From Verrucomicrobiales bacterium (GTDB lineage: Bacteria > Verrucomicrobiota > Verrucomicrobiia > Verrucomicrobiales > Verrucomicrobiaceae): 6,352 bases of DNA. A model generated the notes under the pieces. The model searched no databases. It worked only from the letters and a program-made list of their open reading frames with translations, and was not told where the DNA came from. The position numbers were made by a program, and so were the translations under genes. Shown one piece after another: positions 1 to 6,100 of the stretch; position 1 is the first letter of the stretch, and each line of letters begins with the position of its first letter. The stretch is taken from positions 5,879 through 12,230 of the forward strand of contig DNXB01000350.1 of the NCBI GenBank assembly GCA_003506995.1, written 5' to 3'.

Positions 1-701
1 GTGCTGCCGATGATGCTGACGCCTTCCACCGCGCCGGAGGGGCCGACGCTGATGCTCAGGCGTACGGTGCCCTGCATGCCGCCGCTGCGGGCGAAGCTGG
101 GATAAGGCGGGGAGGGGAATTTGCCTTTTCCTCCACTGCCGGAGGTGCCGGTTCCGCCCGCCGTGCCCGCCTGCGGTGTGGCAGAGCGTGTGCCGCCGCT
201 GCTGGCGACCGGGGTGCGCGGGCGCGGCGGCGTGGGGGCGGGTCTGGGTTTGACCACAGGATCGACGGGCCGCATGGCGTCCTCGATTCTGGGGGCGGTC
301 GGGACGGCGAAAATGTCCTCCAAAGTCATCGCCTCGGCGATTTCGGGCAGATCGAGGCTTTCCAGCGGCATTTCGACGGTTTCGGGGATTTCCACCGGCA
401 GCAGCGGTTCCTGCTCGGTCGGCTGCTCCTCGGCTTCGGCGAGGCTTTGCAGCTCGGCCATGGAGGTTTCGATCATCGGCAGATCGTCCGCTGTTTCGAG
501 GTCTTGGAGCGTTTTGAGATGAATCGGCGGCAGGTCGGCGGCGAACATGCCCACGATGCCGACCACAAGAAAAGTGGCGCTCAGACCCACGATCCAAGAC
601 AGACCGATCAACGCCTCCAAGGTGCTGTGACGATGCCAGATCACCGACTTGGCGGCGCTGGAGGCAGGCGATTGGAGAGGCTTGGCAAGGTCGAAACCCA
701 T
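1..701 (-). CDS. TonB-family energy transducer, C-terminus cut by window edge
   Basis: Reading the minus strand from ATG at 701 gives 233 codons with no stop before the window edge. Residues 1-27 look cytoplasmic. Residues about 28-55 form one hydrophobic segment (LIGLSWIVGLSATFLVVGIV), as expected for the TonB inner-membrane anchor. Residues 57-165 are rich in Pro and Glu (EEQPTEQEP, then KPRPAPTPPRPRTP), matching the extended periplasmic spacer. A Gly/Ser/Thr-rich hinge (about 167-194) leads into PYPSFARSGGMQGTVRLSISV, the start of the TonB C-terminal domain that grips receptor TonB boxes. Roughly 35-45 residues of that domain should lie beyond position 1. The start is uncertain: in-frame ATGs occur at 734, 764, 806, 881 and 908, and none has a good Shine-Dalgarno sequence. 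Codons upstream of about 764 lose the G/C third-position preference seen downstream, so 701 or 734 is favoured. It is divergent from the receptor gene it probably energises. The family call is firm; the receptor partner is inferred. Confidence 0.88.
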   Translation of the reverse strand, partial: MGFDLAKPLQSPASSAAKSVIWHRHSTLEALIGLSWIVGLSATFLVVGIVGMFAADLPPIHLKTLQDLETADDLPMIETSMAELQSLAEAEEQPTEQEPLLPVEIPETVEMPLESLDLPEIAEAMTLEDIFAVPTAPRIEDAMRPVDPVVKPRPAPTPPRPRTPVASSGGTRSATPQAGTAGGTGTSGSGGKGKFPSPPYPSFARSGGMQGTVRLSISVGPSGAVEGVSIIGS

Positions 702-759
702 GGTGGGCAGCGTGTTTATCACCTGGGAGGTCATGTCACAAGGAGGAGGATGGTTGTTG

Positions 760-787
760 AGCATGAATCGCAAGAAAGGAGCGTCAA
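760..787 (-). promoter_or_regulatory. Candidate sigma70-like promoter for the TonB-like gene
   Basis: On the minus strand TTGACG (787-782, five of six matches to TTGACA) is followed after 16 bases by CATGCT (765-760, only three of six matches to TATAAT). Transcription would begin near 752, leaving a short leader before ATG 734 or 701. The -35 is good but the -10 is poor, so this is a weak call. If it is correct, TonB starts at 764 or further upstream are excluded. Confidence 0.25.
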
Positions 788-871
788 CTTGCAATTGAGA
801 CTCCATCGCAGAAAAAACTTGCGCGTTGGTTTGTTCTGTCCAGAGTCCGCGCCGCTGCGAACGAATCTCAG

Positions 872-877
872 TATCAT
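872..877 (+). promoter_or_regulatory. Possible -10 element placing the receptor start at the 5' end of its mRNA
   Basis: TATCAT matches five of six bases of TATAAT and ends 7 bases before the receptor ATG at 885, the spacing expected for a leaderless transcript. No recognisable -35 lies 16-18 bases upstream (that stretch is GC-rich), and no Shine-Dalgarno sequence precedes ATG 885. A chance match is quite possible. Confidence 0.2.
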
Positions 878-884
878 CCATCTC

Positions 885-3068
885 ATGAAACCAATCCTGC
901 TCCCGCATCTCCAACGTTCTGCCGGACGCGTGGCCGCTCTCGCGGCCGTGTTGTTCCTGGCCCTTGCCTCTCACTCTCGCTCACAAACGGTGAGTGATCC
1001 TGTGTCCAAACCGAAGCCCGCGACTGGCTCCACCGAACTGGATGCCGTGATCATCTATGGTGAGGCGGACAGTGACAATATCGTTCAGAACATCTTCCCA
1101 CCAGACGTGGAAGGAACGAGAATCTTCGCCGGCAAGCGCGCCACGGTCATCGACCTCGACGCGCTGCCGAAAGTGCAGGCCAACAACTACCGTCAGGCGC
1201 TGGCGCAGACGCCGGGCCTGCTGGTTTCTGAGGAATCCTCGCCTCTGGTCAGCATCGGTTATCGTGGTCTGGGAGATCCGCACCGCTTTCAGTTCATGCA
1301 GGTGCTCAAAGACGGCATTCCGATCCACGCCGATCCGTTTGGCTATCCTGAGGCCTATTACACCCCGCCGCTGGATGTGGTGGACCGCATGGAGTTCATC
1401 CGTGGTGGTGGGGGCCTGATGTACGGCTCCCAGCCCGGCGGTGCCTTCAATTACATCACCTACATGCCGCGCCGTGACAAAGCCTTCGGCTTCCGCACCC
1501 AGAACATCTTCGGCACGGACGATCTGTTCTCCAGCTACACCGCCGTGGACGGCACCGTGGGCAATCTCGGCTACTACGGCTACTTCAACCACCGCAGCAG
1601 CGAGGGCTTCCGCAACTTCAACAGCGACTACCGTCTCGACGGTGGCAATGTGAAGCTCGTCTATCACTTCGATGACGACACGCGCCTCATTTTCGGCGTG
1701 GACCTGTATGAGGAAGAGCACGGCGAGCCGGGCGGACTCACGGCGGCGGCCTTTGCTGCCACGCCCGAGATGACCACCCGCCGCAACGACCGCTTCAAGC
1801 TCCGCCGCTACATGGCCAACGCCGAGCTGCAGCACCAGATCCAGCCCGGCACCGAACTCAGCGTGAAGGCCTGGGGCGGCTACTACCAGCGTTGGAGCAA
1901 GCGCCAGAACGGCGGTGGCTTTGGCACCGTGCCGGTGGGCGCGGCGGCCAACACGAACAACATCGAGAACCAGGAGTTCTACAGTTTCGGCGTCGAGCCG
2001 CGCATCCGCCACGACTGGGAGGCCTGGGGCAACGAGCACACCCTGGCCGCCGGGATGCAGTTCTACTACAACTTCTCCCCCCGCGTGGACAAGCGTGGCA
2101 CCCGGGCCGATGCCGAGGACGGCATCATCACCGCCGACTCCCGCCGCGAGGTCTTCTACGGTGCCCTTTTCCTCGAAAACAAATTCACCTTTGGCCGCTT
2201 CTCCATCACCCCCGGTTTCCGCATGGAGCTGATCAACCAGAACGTCCACACGCGCAACTTCGCCGCTGGCACTGGAGCTTTCACGGGCGAGTCCAGCAAG
2301 AGCGTGTTCGAGCCACAGCCGCTTTTTGGTCTCGGCATGGCCTACGACCTCGGTCATGAGACCTCGCTTTATGCCAACGTCTCCCAGAGCTACCGCACCA
2401 CCGTTTTCGCCGAATCCGTCATCGCTCAGCCGGGCCTCGTCGCCACGGATGTCGATCCTAGCATGAGCTGGACTTACGAGCTGGGCTATCGCGGCAAGCC
2501 TGCCACCTGGTTCACCTTCGACACCAGCGTATTCCTGATCGACATGGACAACCGCTTCGGCGTCACCGGCGGACGACTCACCAGCGTGGGCCGCAGCATC
2601 AACTATGGCTGGGACGGCTCCTTCGAGCTGGACCTCATCGGCCTGGCGGACAAGCTGCGTGGTGCCGAGGAGGCCAACCGCGCCGGTTCCCTCAGCCTCT
2701 ATGGCAACGTTTCCCTGCTGGAGGCCGAACTGCACGGCGGTCCCAATGACGGCGGCGAGCCGCAATATGCTCCCGAGTACATGGTGCGCGGCGGCTTGAT
2801 CTACAAATTCCGCGACAAGGTGAAGGTCGGCTTCCTTGGCACCTTCGTCGGTGACCACCGTGCGCAGGACAACAACGATCCGCGTTTCAACATCCCGGCC
2901 TACATGACCTGGGATCTCACCGCCGAGGCGAAGCTTAACGAGCACTTCACCGTCATGGCCGGCCTGAACAACGTCTTCAACGAAAGCTACTTCGCCCGCG
3001 TCCGCGCCGACGGCATCGACCCCGCTTACGGACGCAACTTCTACGTCGGCGGCAGCGTAAGCTTTTGA
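885..3068 (+). CDS. FecA-like TonB-dependent outer-membrane receptor
   Basis: The 727-residue product is a gated outer-membrane beta-barrel importing a scarce ligand, probably an iron chelate, using energy from TonB. Residues 1-28 form a Sec signal peptide (basic start, hydrophobic 16-28, likely cleavage after ALA). A TonB box-like stretch DAVIIYG lies at 53-59, close to FecA's DALTVVG. The plug spans about 82-195 with YRGLG (126-130), DGIPI (143-147) and RGGGGLMYGSQPGG (173-186). The barrel fills 200-727 and ends in Phe (VGGSVSF), the usual barrel terminus. FecA-like stretches include the PGGL region near 280, GVEPR, and NNVFNESYFARV near the C-terminus. The N-terminal signalling domain of E. 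coli FecA is absent, so surface signalling to a sigma factor is unlikely. The frame is open back to 447, but that part is antisense to tonB and lacks a signal peptide, so ATG 885 was chosen. A terminator follows. The receptor family is secure; ferric citrate as substrate is only suggested by similarity. Confidence 0.93.
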   Translation: MKPILLPHLQRSAGRVAALAAVLFLALASHSRSQTVSDPVSKPKPATGSTELDAVIIYGEADSDNIVQNIFPPDVEGTRIFAGKRATVIDLDALPKVQANNYRQALAQTPGLLVSEESSPLVSIGYRGLGDPHRFQFMQVLKDGIPIHADPFGYPEAYYTPPLDVVDRMEFIRGGGGLMYGSQPGGAFNYITYMPRRDKAFGFRTQNIFGTDDLFSSYTAVDGTVGNLGYYGYFNHRSSEGFRNFNSDYRLDGGNVKLVYHFDDDTRLIFGVDLYEEEHGEPGGLTAAAFAATPEMTTRRNDRFKLRRYMANAELQHQIQPGTELSVKAWGGYYQRWSKRQNGGGFGTVPVGAAANTNNIENQEFYSFGVEPRIRHDWEAWGNEHTLAAGMQFYYNFSPRVDKRGTRADAEDGIITADSRREVFYGALFLENKFTFGRFSITPGFRMELINQNVHTRNFAAGTGAFTGESSKSVFEPQPLFGLGMAYDLGHETSLYANVSQSYRTTVFAESVIAQPGLVATDVDPSMSWTYELGYRGKPATWFTFDTSVFLIDMDNRFGVTGGRLTSVGRSINYGWDGSFELDLIGLADKLRGAEEANRAGSLSLYGNVSLLEAELHGGPNDGGEPQYAPEYMVRGGLIYKFRDKVKVGFLGTFVGDHRAQDNNDPRFNIPAYMTWDLTAEAKLNEHFTVMAGLNNVFNESYFARVRADGIDPAYGRNFYVGGSVSF

Positions 3069-3092
3069 TCCTAGCTTTAGGTTGGACCGAGA

Positions 3093-3138
3093 CCCTGCGG
3101 GGCGCGGAAGTGGTGTTCTGCCCTCGCAGGGATTTTTT
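3093..3138 (+). terminator. Rho-independent terminator of the receptor gene
   Basis: CCCTGCGGGGC (3093-3103) can pair with GCCCTCGCAGGG (3120-3131), forming an 11-bp GC-rich stem with one bulged T and a 16-base loop. It is followed after one base by six T residues (3133-3138). It begins 25 bases after the receptor stop and lies in the 76-base gap between convergent genes. Read from the other strand, the stem is not followed by a T-run, so it should work mainly for the plus-strand gene. Confidence 0.85.
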
Positions 3139-3144
3139 ATGGCC

Positions 3145-6100
3145 TCAGGGCTGCTTCGGCAGTTCCAGGACGACGCGGAAGCCGAAATCCCTGAGACTTC
3201 CATCCGGCTGCGGTGCAATGCGGGCGTCCCGGTTAATGTGTGTGCGGGAATCGGCCACAATGCCCCAGCTATAATTGCGGAAACCGCTTCCCCGCAGGGG
3301 CTGTGTGTTACCACTGGCATGTGTCGGTGCTGCGCACCATTCCCAGACATTGCCACCCAGATCGTAAATCCCCAGATGATTGGGTAGGAAGCTCATCACT
3401 GGAGACGTGACTTCGTAACCATCCGTGATCCCTCTGTAATTGCCGTGCTTGAAGCCTTCTGTTTGCGCCGCGTAGTGAGCCTCCTTGTTTTGATCACTGC
3501 GAAGTTGATTGCCTGCCAAGGCGGGGGTGGGCCACGGATAGGCGTCCTTGATTCTCGTATGCAGTTCAGTCGGGCTAATTTCGCGCGGGTTCTCGACCCC
3601 GATGGCGACGGCGAGGTTCCATTCATGCTCGGTCGGCAGCCGGTAGGTGCGCCCTTCCTTGTTGCCGAGCCACTTGCAGAATGCGGTGGCGTCATCCCAA
3701 CTCACATGGACCACCGGATGATCCTCGCCTTGCACCAAGGGCTTCCCATCCACCACGGGGGCCTTCCAGGTGGCATCGGTGCCGGGAACGGCATCGGCAT
3801 AGACGCGGTAATCCTGCCGCCGTGTTTCATGAATGCCCATCAGGATGTTCGTGCCCGGCACGGGGACGAACTTCATGCCGAGGGTGTTGGTGAAGGGCGC
3901 GTCTTTGGTGGCGGCGGTTGAAGATGAGGAGACTGGGAGGCTGGGAGAGGGGGAGACGTTCTGAACGGAGGATTCCAGCACACAGCGGAAACCATTGCGT
4001 CCGAAGCGACCATCTCCAGGTGAGACGCGAGAGCGGGACGATGACAGCATGTTATTACGATCAAAAAAGGCCCACGAGCCCCCACGCAGAACACGTTCCT
4101 GATGCTTGTTGTCGAGCCAATCCTCGCAGTACTGTTGCACGTTGCCCCCGAGGTCATAGATGCCAAATTGATTGGCAGCAAAGCTTCCAACAGGCGATGT
4201 ATTCACAAAACCATCGCTGTAGCCATTCATGAAGCCTTTAACGTAGTTGAATTCACCTGCGGCCAGAGCTGGCTGCAATTCTGTGCCGGCATAATTGCCT
4301 GCCCCCTGCGGCGGCGGCCATTGCACACCCCAGGGAAACGCATCGCTGATTTTTTGCGATTTCTCGAATGGCAGCTTGTACGCATCTTCCCGCTCTCCGA
4401 TGCCCACGGCGCAGCTCCACTCGTGATCACTCGGCAAACGGTAAAAGTCGTTCACGCCGAGCCTGCCCAATTGATGCTCATGTTTCGTCAGCCAGACGCA
4501 GAATGCGTGCGCATCATTCCAACTCACTCCTACCGCCGGATGCGTGGATATTTGAGGAAAGTCCGCTCCCGGCCACTGACGATTGGTGTCCCTTACAAAC
4601 ACCTCATAATCCTGCCCTCGCGTATCCCAGATGCTGAAGAGCACCCGCTTCCCATCGGTTGGCCCGCCGGTGATCGGCACGGGGACGAACTTCATGCCGA
4701 GGGTGTTGATGAAGGGATGCTCCTTCGTCGCGGCCGGGGCCGGTGCGGAAGCGGAAGCTTGAGACTTCGGTGCCGGCGCAGATTCCGGCACCAGCACGAC
4801 ACGGAAACCAAAACTTGGGGGACGATGGTCGGGTCTCGTACGTCGGCGGTTTGACGAGAGCAGAACTTCGCGGCCAGGGTCCTCCCAACTGCCGCCACGC
4901 AACATGCGTTCTTTTTGCGTGGCATCATACCAGTCCACACACCACTCCCACACGTTGCCTCCCATGTCATAGAGGCCGAGTTCGTTCGGCTTGAAACTCA
5001 TCACTGGAGCCGTGGTGGGGAAGCCATCGTCATAGTCTTCGAGGTACTTTGTGTTGACATCGGGTGCCCTGGCTTTGCGGCTCGCATCGCTGTAGTTGCC
5101 GGCTTTGTCCCCGGTCTTCGGCGGGAAGACACCGCCCCACGGAAACAGGGAGTTCTCTTTCAGGCTCAACATCGCTGGCGTCGCGCCTTGGGGTCGCTGT
5201 TTCTCCTCGGGGCCAAGCCCCACGGCGATGCTCCATTCCTCATCGGTGGGCAGACGGTACGTTCTGCCTTCTTTTCTGCTCAGCCACGCACAGAACTTCT
5301 GCGCATCCTCCCAGCCTATTTTCATGACGGGGTGCTGCTCTCTGTTCTCGGTTGAGACGAAGCCGCGAACACTTTGATCTTTCCAGGTGTTGTCAATGCC
5401 CGGCGTCTCCGCCGCATAAGCCGCGTAGTCCTGGTAGCGGGCCTCGTGGATGCAGAACAACACCTTCGTTCCTGGCACGGGAACTAACTTCATGCCGAGG
5501 GAGTTGGTGAAGGAGGCGTCTTTGCTGGCAGTGTCGGGGGTTGCCGCAGACTCGGAGACAGGGAGACTTAGAGATGGGGAGGCAGTGTCAACTGAGGCAG
5601 CGAGCACACAACGAAAGCCGTGGTCATATCCGCGTTCTTTGGGCGCGCTGGGACGGCGATGCGACGACTGCAGAGTGCCGCGGTCGCCGGCATCCCACGA
5701 AGCACCACGGCGCACGCGTTGCTTTTGATCCTTGTCGAACCAATCCTCGCACCACTGCCACACGTTCCCGCCCATGTCGTGGAGGCCATGTGCATTCGCC
5801 GGGAAACTTCCCACCGGTGATGTCGTCGCATAACCGTCATTGTAGCCCTTGATCCATGGCAGATCCCTCTCTCGATCCTTCCAGTGCTTCGGAAACTTCG
5901 CGTGAAACGTCTCGTCCGCGTAGTTGCCCAGCTTCCCCGGTGGCGGATATCCAATGCCCCAGGGGAAGTCCACCGTGTTCTTGTCTGTCTTCTCCGCAGG
6001 CGTCGCACCCGGCTCGGTTGGCAATCCCACCGCCCAGCTCCATTCCTCATCGCTGGGCAGCCGGTACTCCATGCCTGGTGGCAGTTTCCCCTCGGCGGTT

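Larger units (their letters stand above)
702..884. other. Divergent intergenic region between tonB-like and receptor genes
   Basis: These 183 bases must carry the promoters of both divergent genes if TonB starts at 701. They are less GC-rich than the flanking genes. Visible items are a weak sigma70-like pair on the minus strand (760-787), a TATCAT hexamer just before the receptor start (872-877), a repeated AACTTGC heptamer (786-792 and 816-822), and a TTGCAA palindrome (789-794). No convincing Fur box (GATAATGATAATCATTATC type), riboswitch or RNA gene was recognised. Confidence 0.6.

Noticed and set aside
121..522. Plus-strand open frame rich in Ser, Gly and Val
   Set aside because: It is antisense to the TonB-like gene, whose transmembrane anchor, Pro-rich spacer and C-terminal motif are clear.
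447..884. N-terminal extension of the receptor frame from TTG at 447
   Set aside because: It overlaps tonB in antisense and gives a charged, His/Arg-rich sequence with no signal peptide. ATG 885 begins a textbook Sec signal.
702..884. Fur box controlling the receptor
   Set aside because: No stretch approaches the 19-base Fur consensus; short AT-rich bits only.
981..3356. Long minus-strand open frame (791 codons) opposite the receptor gene
   Set aside because: It runs antisense to the well-supported receptor, is low in complexity (Ala, Val and Glu runs) and has no recognisable domain. It is a by-product of high GC and third-position bias.
4102..4854. Plus-strand open frame of 250 codons within the FGE-repeat gene
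   Set aside because: It is antisense to the conserved FGE-like domain motifs and has no recognisable domain.
3917..5582. CRISPR array
   Set aside because: The short repeats are 8 bases, contiguous and without spacers, inside a coding region; the longer repeats are domain-encoding.
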